DNA of 64,000 bases, from NCBI RefSeq assembly GCF_020535405.1, contig NZ_CP085036.1, forward strand, positions 1,054,001-1,118,000, given 5' to 3'. The translations under genes and the position numbers were made by a program. This document shows, piece by piece, positions 1-7,838 of the stretch; positions within the stretch are counted from its first letter, which is position 1, and each line of letters opens with the position of its first letter. The stretch is from Antiquaquibacter oligotrophicus. GTDB lineage: Bacteria; Actinomycetota; Actinomycetes; Actinomycetales; Microbacteriaceae. The notes beneath the pieces were generated by a model, which ran no database searches, was not told where the DNA came from, and was given only the letters and a program-made list of their open reading frames with translations.

Positions 1-618
1 GAGGGGCCCGCCGGAGTTGCCGGGGCGGATGCGCGCATCGTGCTCGATGACGGTGTCGACGGATGCCCAGCTCGTCTCACCCTCGGACACCGACTTGGAG
101 ACGATTCCCTTGGTCAGGGTGAAGTTGGGGTCACCGAGGGGGAAGCCTGCGGAGTAGACCTCGGTGGCGGCGGGGATCTCACCCTCGTGCCAGTCGAGGT
201 AGGGGTAGGTTCCGGCTGGCAACTGCACGACGGCGATGTCGAGGCACTCCGACGAGCCGAGCACCTGGGCGTTGAGGGTCTTCGACTGGTCGCCGCCGCG
301 CCACACCTCGAGGGTGCCTGCTCCCACGACAACGTGGTTGTTGGTGATGGCGAGGCCGTCCGGGGAGATGAGGAAGCCCGAGCCGCGGCCGGCTCCCTCG
401 TAACCGCCGTAGGACGGGTCGACGAAGGTGCCGACTGCTTCGAGTTGGATGGTCGCCGACTGCACATCGTCGAAGCCGACACCGGATTCGGTGGCGACGG
501 GGGTGGGCGCGCCGCCGAAGCAGGCGCTGAGGGCGAAGGTGGATGCGAGTGCCGAAGCCACGAGCGCTCCGCGTGCGACGCGGGCCTCCCGGTTGCGGAC
601 GGAGGACGGTACCGACAT
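1..618 (-). CDS. HtrA/trypsin-like serine protease lipoprotein, 3' end outside window
   Basis: Secreted, membrane-anchored S1-family serine protease resembling HtrA/DegP. The 206 visible residues begin with a basic N-region and a lipobox (LSAC, Cys33). The trypsin fold follows with the whole triad visible: His95 in NNHVV, Asp127 in CLDIAV and Ser202 in GNSGGP. The reading frame runs off the left edge immediately after the catalytic serine, so a PDZ domain can be neither confirmed nor excluded. The ATG was chosen because it directly precedes the lipoprotein signal; its ribosome site (AAAGAGAAA) is weak. It lies downstream of the kinase/regulator operon on the same strand, and a 14-bp palindrome sits 76 bp before the start. 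Expected role: extracytoplasmic protein quality control or processing. The family is clear; the substrate is unknown. Confidence 0.85.
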   Translation of the reverse strand, partial: MSVPSSVRNREARVARGALVASALASTFALSACFGGAPTPVATESGVGFDDVQSATIQLEAVGTFVDPSYGGYEGAGRGSGFLISPDGLAITNNHVVVGAGTLEVWRGGDQSKTLNAQVLGSSECLDIAVVQLPAGTYPYLDWHEGEIPAATEVYSAGFPLGDPNFTLTKGIVSKSVSEGETSWASVDTVIEHDARIRPGNSGGPL

Positions 619-693
619 GGTGATTTCTCTTTCGGATCGGGTGTACCAGCGAGCGAGGCCCAAAATGGCTGCGCCCGGTCGTCCGCCGGTGCG

Positions 694-707
694 GTCGACA
701 TGTCGAC
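694..707. promoter_or_regulatory. Perfect 14-bp palindrome before the protease gene
   Basis: GTCGACATGTCGAC is perfectly self-complementary and lies 76 bp upstream of the HtrA-like start. Its 8-base core GACATGTC recurs in the palindrome ahead of the sensor kinase operon at 5910-5921. Operator function is inferred from symmetry, position and the shared core. Confidence 0.4.
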
Positions 708-796
708 GATGGCCGTCCCGGCGTCCTGCCCGTCAGGGTCAGCGGTCCTCACTTGTCGGGCGCGCACCCGGGCGCCGTGTCCCGCGTTAACGGGCA

Positions 797-829
797 AGCG
801 CCCGGGGGACCGCAGTCCTCCCGGGCGCT
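797..829 (-). terminator. Strong hairpin after the small membrane peptide
   Basis: Arms AGCGCCCGGG and CCCGGGCGCT pair perfectly. An inner GGAC/GTCC extension leaves a 4-base loop and one bulged T. There is no U-tract, which is common for actinobacterial terminators. It lies between the small ORF pair and the protease gene. Confidence 0.5.
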
Positions 830-849
830 CCGTCGACCCGCACACCCGA

Positions 850-936
850 TTAGCGCGTCGGCGGTCGGGGGGCGGCGAGCACAACTGCGCCCGCCGCGAG
901 CACGATGGACACGAGGAGGATGCTCAACCAGATCAC
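850..936 (-). CDS. Tiny single-span membrane peptide
   Basis: A 28-residue ORF starting with GTG, whose last bases overlap the TGA stop of the preceding small lipoprotein (GTGA), so translation is probably coupled. Almost all of it is one hydrophobic helix (residues 3-22) followed by a short Pro/Arg-rich tail. The frame is also open from an ATG at 960 (36 residues) and further upstream, but those versions overlap the lipoprotein frame and start with non-protein-like arginine-rich sequence. I recognise no family. It could be a membrane partner or modulator of its neighbours, or a spurious ORF. Expression is unproven. Confidence 0.35.
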   Translation of the reverse strand: MIWLSILLVSIVLAAGAVVLAAPRPPTR

Positions 937-1064
937 TCGGGGGCCTCGCATCCTTCGCATACCGGCGCGGCACCCGGAAAGGTTCCGGGCACACGCCCGT
1001 CGACCTCGGGGGTGGGGCATCCCGAGAGCGACAGGACCACGAGCAGCGTCGCCGCTGTGGTCAT
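933..1064 (-). CDS. Small lipoprotein, 43 residues
   Basis: The ORF begins ATG-ACC-ACA and encodes a short hydrophobic signal with a lipobox (LSGC, Cys16). About 27 mature residues follow, rich in Pro and Gly, including a CEGC motif near the C-terminus that could form a disulfide or bind metal. Third positions are strongly G/C, as in real genes here. It is 75 bp downstream of the response regulator on the same strand, so it could belong to that operon or to its own promoter at 1124-1143. The ribosome site is weak. I recognise no family. The lipobox supports a cell-surface protein, but the small size leaves doubt. Confidence 0.5.
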   Translation of the reverse strand: MTTAATLLVVLSLSGCPTPEVDGRVPGTFPGAAPVCEGCEAPE

Positions 1065-1123
1065 GGTTCGTCCGTGCACCCATCCAGGGTCGTGCGCCCG
1101 GCGTCCCGGAGTGCAGGTGTCGG

Positions 1124-1143
1124 TGTCCCGAGTTGTGTCCTAA
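1124..1143. promoter_or_regulatory. Candidate response-regulator site (TGTCCCGA-4-TGTCCTAA)
   Basis: Two octamers, TGTCCCGA and TGTCCTAA, are separated by 4 bases and overlap the stop codon of the response regulator gene, just ahead of the small lipoprotein. The same two octamers, in the same order but 14 bases apart, precede the kinase operon at 5916-5945. The 10-base difference is about one helical turn. Regulatory function is inferred. Confidence 0.35.
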
Positions 1144-1814
1144 CTCGCGGCGCCCTCGTCCGGTTGACCGAATCCGGCTTCGCGCGCGAGGACGATGAGT
1201 CCGCTGCGGTCGGACGCGCCGAGCTTGCCGATGATGCCGTACACGTAGTTGCGCACGGTTTTGCTCGTGAGCACGAGCGCCCTGGCGATTCGCGGGTTGT
1301 CGTATCCGCGGGCGATGAGTTCGAGCACTTCGTTTTCGCGATCGGTCAGTTCGGGGAAGGGTGAGCCTCCTGAGCTCTTGGCGCCGCTCAGGTAGGCGAC
1401 GGCACGCTTGACGACGTCGGGCCCGAGGAGCATGGAGCCGTCGGCGACGGCGTGGACCGCGCGCTCGACTTCTTGGGGTGTCGCGGTCTTCAGCAGGTAT
1501 CCGCGCGCGCCCGAGCGCACGGCTGCGAAGACGGACTCATCGTCGCCGAGCATCGTGAGCACGAGCACCCCGGTCTCCGGATGCTCGCGCACGATGGCTC
1601 GCGTGGCGTCGATGCCCGATCCCGTACCGAGGTCCAGGTCCATGAGTACAACGTCAGGCCTGGTCTCGCCGACGACGGCGATCGCTTCCTCGACGCTCGC
1701 GGCGGCGCCGACAACGGCGACCCCGTCGAGGGTTTCGAGCATCGACGTGATGCCGACCCTGAACAGGGGGTGGTCGTCGACCACCACGATCGAGATGGTG
1801 CGCTGCTGCGTCAT
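1140..1814 (-). CDS. NarL/LuxR-family response regulator
   Basis: Cytoplasmic DNA-binding response regulator of 224 residues. The receiver domain spans about 7-122, with acidic pair Asp13/Asp14, phospho-acceptor Asp59 (VLMDLD) and conserved Lys109. A linker and a LuxR-type helix-turn-helix follow at about 155-215 (LTDRENEVLELIARG, then SKTVRNYV). The start ATG overlaps the stop of the upstream kinase (ATGA, 1811-1814), so the two are translationally coupled and almost certainly form one phosphorelay. Likely targets are its own operon and the downstream lipoprotein/protease genes, judged by shared motifs. The signal sensed is unknown. Assignment to the family is secure. Confidence 0.95.
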   Translation of the reverse strand: MTQQRTISIVVVDDHPLFRVGITSMLETLDGVAVVGAAASVEEAIAVVGETRPDVVLMDLDLGTGSGIDATRAIVREHPETGVLVLTMLGDDESVFAAVRSGARGYLLKTATPQEVERAVHAVADGSMLLGPDVVKRAVAYLSGAKSSGGSPFPELTDRENEVLELIARGYDNPRIARALVLTSKTVRNYVYGIIGKLGASDRSGLIVLAREAGFGQPDEGAAS

Positions 1815-3853
1815 GCCCCTGCCCTTCCGAAGCCAACGATGATGGTGGTGCCGACTCCCGGTTCGGAGTCGACGGTGAGCCGTGCATCCACGGCGTTCGC
1901 GCGTTCGCGCATTGATGTCAGTCCGAGCCCCGGTGATTCCGTGTGCTCGAAGCCGCGACCGTCGTCGGCGATGGCCAAACAGATGGTGCGATCGAGTTGC
2001 GTGGCGATGTCGATGGAGATGGTGCGTGCGTCGCCGTGACGCACAGCGTTGTGCACGGATTCCGCCGCGATGAAGTACGCGGCCTCACGCTGGAGAGCGG
2101 TGAGGTGTGACGCTGCCGGTGCATCGACGGTGATCGTGACGCCCGCGCCAGAGAAGTCCTCGGCGAGCGCGCGGAGTCTCGCGGCGAGATCCGGGTGATC
2201 GCCCACGGTGTCCATGGCCCGCACGATGCTCCGTACGGAGGTCAGACGCGATCGCAGGTCGTCGGTGAGTCGTTCGAGCAGGCTTCTGGCTTTGTCTGGC
2301 GAGGTTTCCACGAGGTTGGATACTCCGGCGAGGCCGAACCCGATACCGGCGAGCGCCGGCCCGATGCCGTCGTGCAGTTCGCGACGGATGACGCGGCGCT
2401 CCTCCTGGCGAACGGCGAGTACGTCGTCTCTGGCCCGTTCGAGCTCTTCATTGGCGCGTGCAAGTTGCACCGCGGCGGCCACCACCCCGGACAGCTCTTC
2501 CAGCGCCCGCACAACTCGACCGCTCACGCGGTCCCCGCGGCGGGGTGTCACGTCTATCCAGCCGAGGTGCGACGAGCCTGCACGGAGCTCGATCTGCGTG
2601 ACCGTGCCGACGGGGCGTCCCACCACGGTGAGCGCCTCGTCCTCACCGACACTTCGGATGCTCACGGAGCCGAGCCGGTAGGCGTTGCGGAGGGCGTCGG
2701 CGAGTTCACGGAGTCCTTCGCTGCCCGATTCGAGGTCCCCAACCCTCTCGCCGAGGGTGCGGATGAGTTCCGTCGGTCCCGCCCCGCTGCTGTACACGAG
2801 GCGATCCACACGAACTTGCAGCCATGACCTGAGCGGTTGGATGCCGAGCGCCACGATGAGCGCTGCCGCAATTCCGACGGCGTACGGTTCCCCGTCGAGG
2901 ATGCTGTTCAGCACCGAGACGAGCACGAGGTAGCCAGAGACGGCGATCACAACGAGGATCGCCCACAGCAGCACACGGTTCACCGCAACGTCGATCCCTC
3001 GAACGCGGGAACCGAGCACAATGACGAGGATGGCCGCCGGGTAGAACACTTGGCCGACGACGGGGGCGATCATCCCGAAGTCCCACACCCACCCGGGTAC
3101 ACCGTCGAGGTCGGGGAGGATGAGCGCCCCGTAGGAGAGCGTGAGGAAGATGTGCCCGGTCACGAGCCAGCCGAGGCCGCGTCGTTGCTCACGCCCGAGG
3201 GAGAGCCAGCGCCGGAGGATGATGACGGCGGTCACGGTGGACACGCTCACGGCGATGACCACCACGATGCCGTAGATACCGGGGAGTTGCTCCTGGTACG
3301 CGGCATCCGGGATCGCAAACGGGTTGAGCGGCCCGCCCACGGACTGCTGTGTGAATGCCGCGACGAAGCCGACGGTGGCGCACGCGACGGCGATCGCAAT
3401 GAGCGCACGGTAAAGGGGCGTGATCGCGCCGATGAGGAGGAGCGGGATGATCGTCGTCATGATCGTTCCCGGGATGTAACCCCACCCCGCCGCGTGGGCC
3501 AGGAAGCCCCACAGCGGCAGGCCGGGGACCGCGAAACCGAGTAGTCCCCACTGCACCCCCAGGGCCGCGATTCCGGAGCCGATCGAATGTACGGCGAGAA
3601 TGCCGGCAACGGGGTGCGGGCGGCGGGCGATGAGCAGAGCGCTCAGCGGACCGTAGATGAGGGCGACGACAACGCCGATGTCATCGAATCGGGACTGCAC
3701 GATCGCGGGAGATGCCGAAAGGAAGACCCCTTCGACGGGCAGGTCTCGCAGTTCGAAGGCCCACGCGATGAGCACCGACGCGATGGCCGGCGCCCAGGAT
3801 GCCACGAGCACAACGAGCGCGAGTGTCCTGCGCACGGTGGCCCGGCGCATCAT
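1811..3853 (-). CDS. Membrane sensor histidine kinase, complete catalytic core
   Basis: A 680-residue kinase. Roughly nine or ten hydrophobic helices fill residues 10-340. A GAF-like region follows at about 355-465, then a HisKA_3 dimerisation helix with His494 in RRELHDGIGPA, and a HATPase domain. All nucleotide-binding motifs are present: the N-box with Asn602 (AAESVHNAVRHG), ADDGRGF at 629-635 and GLGLTSM near 642-648. It should autophosphorylate and pass phosphate to the overlapping regulator. It overlaps the upstream kinase (3850-3853) and shares its architecture, so the pair arose by duplication and may form heterodimers. The large membrane part resembles sensors that detect membrane state or lipophilic signals, but the ligand cannot be told from sequence. 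Confidence 0.93.
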   Translation of the reverse strand: MMRRATVRRTLALVVLVASWAPAIASVLIAWAFELRDLPVEGVFLSASPAIVQSRFDDIGVVVALIYGPLSALLIARRPHPVAGILAVHSIGSGIAALGVQWGLLGFAVPGLPLWGFLAHAAGWGYIPGTIMTTIIPLLLIGAITPLYRALIAIAVACATVGFVAAFTQQSVGGPLNPFAIPDAAYQEQLPGIYGIVVVIAVSVSTVTAVIILRRWLSLGREQRRGLGWLVTGHIFLTLSYGALILPDLDGVPGWVWDFGMIAPVVGQVFYPAAILVIVLGSRVRGIDVAVNRVLLWAILVVIAVSGYLVLVSVLNSILDGEPYAVGIAAALIVALGIQPLRSWLQVRVDRLVYSSGAGPTELIRTLGERVGDLESGSEGLRELADALRNAYRLGSVSIRSVGEDEALTVVGRPVGTVTQIELRAGSSHLGWIDVTPRRGDRVSGRVVRALEELSGVVAAAVQLARANEELERARDDVLAVRQEERRVIRRELHDGIGPALAGIGFGLAGVSNLVETSPDKARSLLERLTDDLRSRLTSVRSIVRAMDTVGDHPDLAARLRALAEDFSGAGVTITVDAPAASHLTALQREAAYFIAAESVHNAVRHGDARTISIDIATQLDRTICLAIADDGRGFEHTESPGLGLTSMRERANAVDARLTVDSEPGVGTTIIVGFGRAGA

Positions 3854-5880
3854 GCCGGAACCTCCACGATGAGCAGCAGCCCATCCGAATCGCGCTGCGC
3901 GCGCACAACCCCGCCGAGGTCCTCGGCCCGACCGGCGATCGAGGCGACAACAACGTCCGTGTCAGAGCCGCGGGCATCGCCATCGTGGGTGAGGGTCACC
4001 ACGGCGTCGCGTTGAGTGACCTCGACGTCGATCCCGATACGGGACACGCGGGGCGTGCGCCGCGCCAGGAGCACCGCCTCGGCCGCGACGTGGTACACCG
4101 CCGCCTGACGCGTGGAGTCGAGATCACACGTCTCGTTGGCGTGCACGTCGACTCGGATATCGGCCGAGCTGAAGCGCTCCCCCAACTCCGTGAGCGCCGC
4201 CTCGAGGTCACCGGCGTCGAGGGAGCCGGGGAGGAGGGTGCGAGCGAGGTCGCGAACGTCGTTGGTGCGGGCGGCGATGGAGAGCCGCACCGCGTCGATA
4301 GCAGCGCGCGCGGTGCTCGGTTCGTCCAGCGTGGAGGGAATCGCGTCGAGGTCGTCGACGGTGGCCTCGAGGGCGGGAGCCAATCCGTCGTGCAGTTCGC
4401 GGCGCACCATCCGTCGCTCCTCATCGCGGACGTCGACGATGCGGTCGCGAGCCTGTCGCGCCTCCTCGTTCACGTCGGCGAGTTGGAGGGCAACCGAGAG
4501 CACACCGGCGATGTCTTCGAGCACACGGATGGTGCGGCGGTCGACACGTTGACGCCCCCGCGCGGTCGCCGACACGACCCCGATCGTGTCGTGGGCGTTG
4601 CGCAATTGGAGTTCGGTCGCAGCACCCGGGCCCGGGATGCCCGACTCTGCCGCAACCCCGCCCACTCGCGTCGACCGTACCGAGAGGTGACCGAGTCGCA
4701 GGGTGACGAGCAGGGCGTCCACGAGTCGCTGCAGCTCGGCTCCGCTCGAGCCTTCCCCGAGCCGATCGCCGAGCGCCCGCATGAGTTGTGCCGGTTCGGC
4801 CGCTTCGCCGTACACGAGTGAGTCGACCCGTCGTTGGATCCAGCGGCGGATGGGTTCGACGGCGAGCGCGAACGCGGCAACACCCACCACGCCGGCGATC
4901 GTCGGGGCGACCGGAAGCACCGCGTTGGCGAAGAGCGCGACGGAGATGTAGGCGAGCATGAGTGCCGCGACGAGCAGGGTCCACACAATCGCCCGATTGA
5001 TCGCGGCATCCAGCCCCCACAATCGCTGACCGAGGGCCAGCACGAGGATCGCAGCCGGCATGAAGAGTTGCGCGAACGGCAGGGAGAGGGGCGCGTAGTC
5101 CGAGAGGAAAAACGCGATATCGGGAAACCAGGCAAGGAGGATGGGGCTGAAAAAGGCGATGAGCATCCACTGCCCGAGAATGAGCCACCCGAGACCGCGG
5201 CGCTCCGCTGCATCCCACGTCAACCACCGGTAGAGGAGGATGACGCCCGTGACGATCGCCACCGCAACGGCCGTTCCCAAGCTCGAGTAGAACAGCACAA
5301 CGATCGTGTCCTGAGCGCCGGGGGCCGTGATCGCCCACGGGTTCGGCTCGGCGTCCGGTCGCTGGCGCACGAGAGCCAGAACAACGGGGAGCACGCTGGC
5401 GACCGACCCAACGATAGCGAGCACGATCGTGCTGCGGGTTGCACGCCGACTCGTCAGCAGGAGTGGAAGAAAACTGAAGGCCGCGAGTGTTCCCGGCAAC
5501 CATGCCCTGTCGAGCACATGCTGCGCGAACCACAGCCCCGGCAGTCCGGGGTAGTCGGCCGCGAGGAACGCGTACTCGTTGCCGACCGCCGCAATCGCGG
5601 CACCGACCGCGAGAACCGAGAGCACAACGGCAACCACCCCGACCTGGCGCCAGACGAGGAGAGCCGCGATAGGTGCGTAGACGATCGCGCTCAGCAGATG
5701 ACTGACGACAAAGAGGTTTTCACCCACCAACGGAAGGCCGAAGCCGAGGCTGAGAGCCAAGGCGACCACACACGCGGACCAACTGAAAGCGAGCACCGCG
5801 ATCGCCGCGACCCTCCGCGCCTTCGGTGCGGTGAAGTCCGGCGACGCCGCGACGCCGACCGCGTCGATCACCGTCGCCAT
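3850..5880 (-). CDS. Sensor kinase paralogue with degenerate ATP-binding domain
   Basis: A 676-residue paralogue of the next gene: many transmembrane helices (about 25-345), a GAF-like segment, and a HisKA_3 helix keeping the phospho-acceptor His497 (RRELHDGLAPA). The ATPase domain is eroded. The N-box asparagine is absent (AAEAVLLARRTPR at about 599-611). The G1 motif reads THDGDARG instead of DDGxG. The G2 glycines are missing (DVVVASIAGRAEDLGG). It probably cannot bind ATP normally but could be phosphorylated in trans or act as a sensor subunit. I chose the ATG at 5880 because AGGAGGAACG lies immediately before it; the longer start at 5916 falls inside a palindrome. Family sure; loss of activity inferred. 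Confidence 0.88.
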   Translation of the reverse strand: MATVIDAVGVAASPDFTAPKARRVAAIAVLAFSWSACVVALALSLGFGLPLVGENLFVVSHLLSAIVYAPIAALLVWRQVGVVAVVLSVLAVGAAIAAVGNEYAFLAADYPGLPGLWFAQHVLDRAWLPGTLAAFSFLPLLLTSRRATRSTIVLAIVGSVASVLPVVLALVRQRPDAEPNPWAITAPGAQDTIVVLFYSSLGTAVAVAIVTGVILLYRWLTWDAAERRGLGWLILGQWMLIAFFSPILLAWFPDIAFFLSDYAPLSLPFAQLFMPAAILVLALGQRLWGLDAAINRAIVWTLLVAALMLAYISVALFANAVLPVAPTIAGVVGVAAFALAVEPIRRWIQRRVDSLVYGEAAEPAQLMRALGDRLGEGSSGAELQRLVDALLVTLRLGHLSVRSTRVGGVAAESGIPGPGAATELQLRNAHDTIGVVSATARGRQRVDRRTIRVLEDIAGVLSVALQLADVNEEARQARDRIVDVRDEERRMVRRELHDGLAPALEATVDDLDAIPSTLDEPSTARAAIDAVRLSIAARTNDVRDLARTLLPGSLDAGDLEAALTELGERFSSADIRVDVHANETCDLDSTRQAAVYHVAAEAVLLARRTPRVSRIGIDVEVTQRDAVVTLTHDGDARGSDTDVVVASIAGRAEDLGGVVRAQRDSDGLLLIVEVPA

Positions 5881-5909
5881 CGTTCCTCCTCGTCGCTCCA
5901 GCATGGCGT

Positions 5910-5945
5910 GGGACATGTCCCGAACTCCAGAGGCGGTTGTCCTAA
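5910..5945. promoter_or_regulatory. Candidate operator before the kinase-regulator operon
   Basis: A perfect 12-bp palindrome, GGGACATGTCCC (5910-5921), overlaps TGTCCCGA; TGTCCTAA lies at 5938-5945. The palindrome shares its GACATGTC core with 694-707, and the two octamers recur at 1124-1143. The site is 30-65 bp before the kinase start. It is a good candidate for autoregulation by the LuxR-type regulator, but there is no direct proof. Confidence 0.45.
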
Positions 5946-5970
5946 GACGCGAGGTACCGGGACCGGAGAT

Positions 5971-6930
5971 TCAGTCGAGGAGCGCCCTCACCAGGTCGGG
6001 CTGATCGGCGAACACACCGTCGAGACCCGTCGCGAGCACGAGTCCGAACTCCGACTGCCAATCCCCGAACTGGGCGGGGTCTCCCGTTCGCCAGGCTGGT
6101 GCGAGGAAGCGGTTCTCGGCGCGCAGCGTCCACGTGTAGACCTCGAGACCCGCAGCGTGTGCCCGGGCCACAAGATCGGTCGCACCCGTGCCGCGCCTGT
6201 CGAGGAGCATCCTCTTGTCTACGCTGATGCCGTCGACGCGGGACGCGAGCGAGCGCAAACCCTCATCGGTGAGGTAGTCGCTGTAGGGGGCCGCGCGACG
6301 CCCGAGAAGGGCAACCTGGTCGGCCGGAGCACCCGACGATTCGAGCAGGAATACGACACGACCCGGCACCCCGCGGGCGCGAACCTTCTCCAGAACGGTG
6401 AGCTCGAAACACTCGACGATGAGGTTCTCCGGTTTCGCCCAGTCCGCGATCTCCTCGGCGAAGAGTGCATCCAGCGGCAGCCCGATCGACTCGAAGTAGG
6501 CCGCGTGTTTGAGTTCGGCGACCATAATCGCCCCGTCCGGCATGAGCGGAATCAGGTCGCGAAGTCGCAGGATGCCCCCGCCGTACGCCGCGGAATCCTC
6601 CCGCGTTTCGGGGATCCGCTCACGAGCCTCCAGCGTTGCGAGCTCCGCCCACGTGAAGTCCTCCGTGAACCACCCGGTGTGTTTGACGCCGTCGACAGTT
6701 TTGGTGGTGCGTCTGGAGGCGAACTCGCGTCGCGAGGCGACATCCGTTGTGCCGGAGATCTCGTTCTCGTGTCGCAGCACGAGGACCCCGTCGCGGGTCG
6801 CCACGATGTCGGGTTCGACGGCATCCGCCCCCAACTCGAAGGCGAGCTCATAGGCTGCTGCAGTGTGCTCGGGTCGATACCCGCTCGCGCCCCGGTGACC
6901 GATCACGAGGGGCCGTCCTCGCCGCTTCAC
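5971..6930 (-). CDS. Glycerophosphodiester phosphodiesterase (GDPD family)
   Basis: Hydrolyses glycerophosphodiesters to glycerol-3-phosphate and an alcohol. It has 319 residues and a TIM-barrel GDPD fold. The catalytic and metal motifs are visible near the N-terminus: GHRGASGYRPEHT (His12, Arg13, Glu21), EPD (Glu39, Asp41) and His54 in LRHE. No signal peptide is seen, so it is probably cytoplasmic. The start is GTG. Product glycerol-3-phosphate could feed the glycerol-3-phosphate dehydrogenase encoded at 13.6-15.3 kb, though the genes are not linked. It is divergent from the zinc-ribbon gene that starts 17 bp away. Confidence 0.9.
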   Translation of the reverse strand: MKRRGRPLVIGHRGASGYRPEHTAAAYELAFELGADAVEPDIVATRDGVLVLRHENEISGTTDVASRREFASRRTTKTVDGVKHTGWFTEDFTWAELATLEARERIPETREDSAAYGGGILRLRDLIPLMPDGAIMVAELKHAAYFESIGLPLDALFAEEIADWAKPENLIVECFELTVLEKVRARGVPGRVVFLLESSGAPADQVALLGRRAAPYSDYLTDEGLRSLASRVDGISVDKRMLLDRRGTGATDLVARAHAAGLEVYTWTLRAENRFLAPAWRTGDPAQFGDWQSEFGLVLATGLDGVFADQPDLVRALLD

Positions 6931-6947
6931 CCCACTAGCATTCCACT

Positions 6948-7283
6948 ATGTCGACGTGCCCCGCGTGCAGTGCCCCGCTCCAGGGGGACTGGAAGTTCTG
7001 CCTGTCCTGCGGCGCCCCGCTCCCCCAGGCCGCGCCCGCGGCGATCCGTCCCGACACAGCGGATGCCGGTCGAACGATCAACCTTCTCGCGGTCATCGCA
7101 TTCGCACTCGGTGTCATCGGTGGTCCCATCGCGGCTATCTTCGGCCACATCGCAGTACGCCAGATTCGAACCTCCGGCGAGCGCGGGTTGGTACTCGCCA
7201 GGGTCGCGATCGTGCTCGGCTACGTGTGGCTCGTCGTCTGGATCGCCGCCATCGCGTGGATCATCTCGTTCAGTGTCCGCTGA
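6948..7283 (+). CDS. Zinc-ribbon plus DUF4190 membrane protein
   Basis: A 111-residue protein with an N-terminal zinc ribbon (CPAC at 4-7 and CLSCG at 18-22). A linker follows, then two hydrophobic helices in the DUF4190 pattern, in which a short helix pair flanks the cytoplasmic loop GHIAVRQIRTSGERG. Three other DUF4190 proteins lie at 31.1-32.4 kb. The function of the family is unknown. It overlaps the next membrane gene by 11 bp, so the two are probably co-translated. Confidence 0.8.
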   Translation: MSTCPACSAPLQGDWKFCLSCGAPLPQAAPAAIRPDTADAGRTINLLAVIAFALGVIGGPIAAIFGHIAVRQIRTSGERGLVLARVAIVLGYVWLVVWIAAIAWIISFSVR

Positions 7284-7806
7284 CCGGGTGCGCGCGTGGG
7301 TTGAACCCACCAGAAGCCTCCCGCTCCACTGGGGGCGGTACACCGATCGCTACCTGATGGGCCTCGTGCTCATCATCGCCGGCGGCATCGGTCTCCAGGC
7401 ATCGAACACCTGGGCCAACTATTTCCTACTGCAGGGCGCACTCGTCTACGCCATCGGATGGTCGATCCTCCCCTCCCGGGGATGGCGGCGGGCGGTCATC
7501 GTCGCGCCAGCAACCGGCCAGCTCTGGTTGTTGCTCACCGGTCCCTACTCGGTCATGACTCTCGTTGTGCCCTATCTTGCGTGGTTGCTCGTCCGCCATC
7601 GCCCCCTGCGCAGTTACGTCACGGTCATATTGCCGATCGCGAACGGCTTCATCGTGCCCATGCTCTTTGTTGGATACGGCGGGATGCTCGGGGCGCTCGG
7701 CGTCTCCCTTGCCGTTCTCGCCATCTCCGCCTGGCTCGCGCGCCTCCTCGCGTCAACCAAGCGACCGGCACCCCCTGCTATTCCCCAGGCAAACCCGGTA
7801 CCTTAG
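7273..7806 (+). CDS. Hypothetical polytopic membrane protein
   Basis: A 177-residue protein with about five or six hydrophobic helices from residue 30 onward and a short basic C-terminus (STKRPAPP). The GTG start overlaps the end of the zinc-ribbon gene by 11 bp. The frame stays open far upstream, but that stretch overlaps genes on the other strand and is not coding. I recognise no family. Co-translation with the DUF4190 protein suggests a shared membrane role. The stop lies 32 bp before the ATG of the Bax-inhibitor gene. Confidence 0.7.
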   Translation: MSADRVRAWVEPTRSLPLHWGRYTDRYLMGLVLIIAGGIGLQASNTWANYFLLQGALVYAIGWSILPSRGWRRAVIVAPATGQLWLLLTGPYSVMTLVVPYLAWLLVRHRPLRSYVTVILPIANGFIVPMLFVGYGGMLGALGVSLAVLAISAWLARLLASTKRPAPPAIPQANPVP

Positions 7807-7838
7807 AAACACTCACCAGCCAGTCCGAAAGAGGAGAA

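Noticed and set aside
40..1143. 367-residue plus-strand frame
   Set aside because: Antisense to the HtrA-like protease, whose catalytic triad and lipobox are on the other strand.
5881..5916. Longer start of the pseudokinase at 5916
   Set aside because: This ATG lies inside the GGGACATGTCCC palindrome and lacks a ribosome site; the ATG at 5880 has a near-perfect one.
4834..7806. 990-residue plus-strand open frame
   Set aside because: Its first 810 codons run antisense to the pseudokinase and glycerophosphodiesterase genes and are rich in Arg/Glu/His, typical of antisense shadows in high-GC DNA. Only the last 177 codons, starting with GTG at 7273, are credible.
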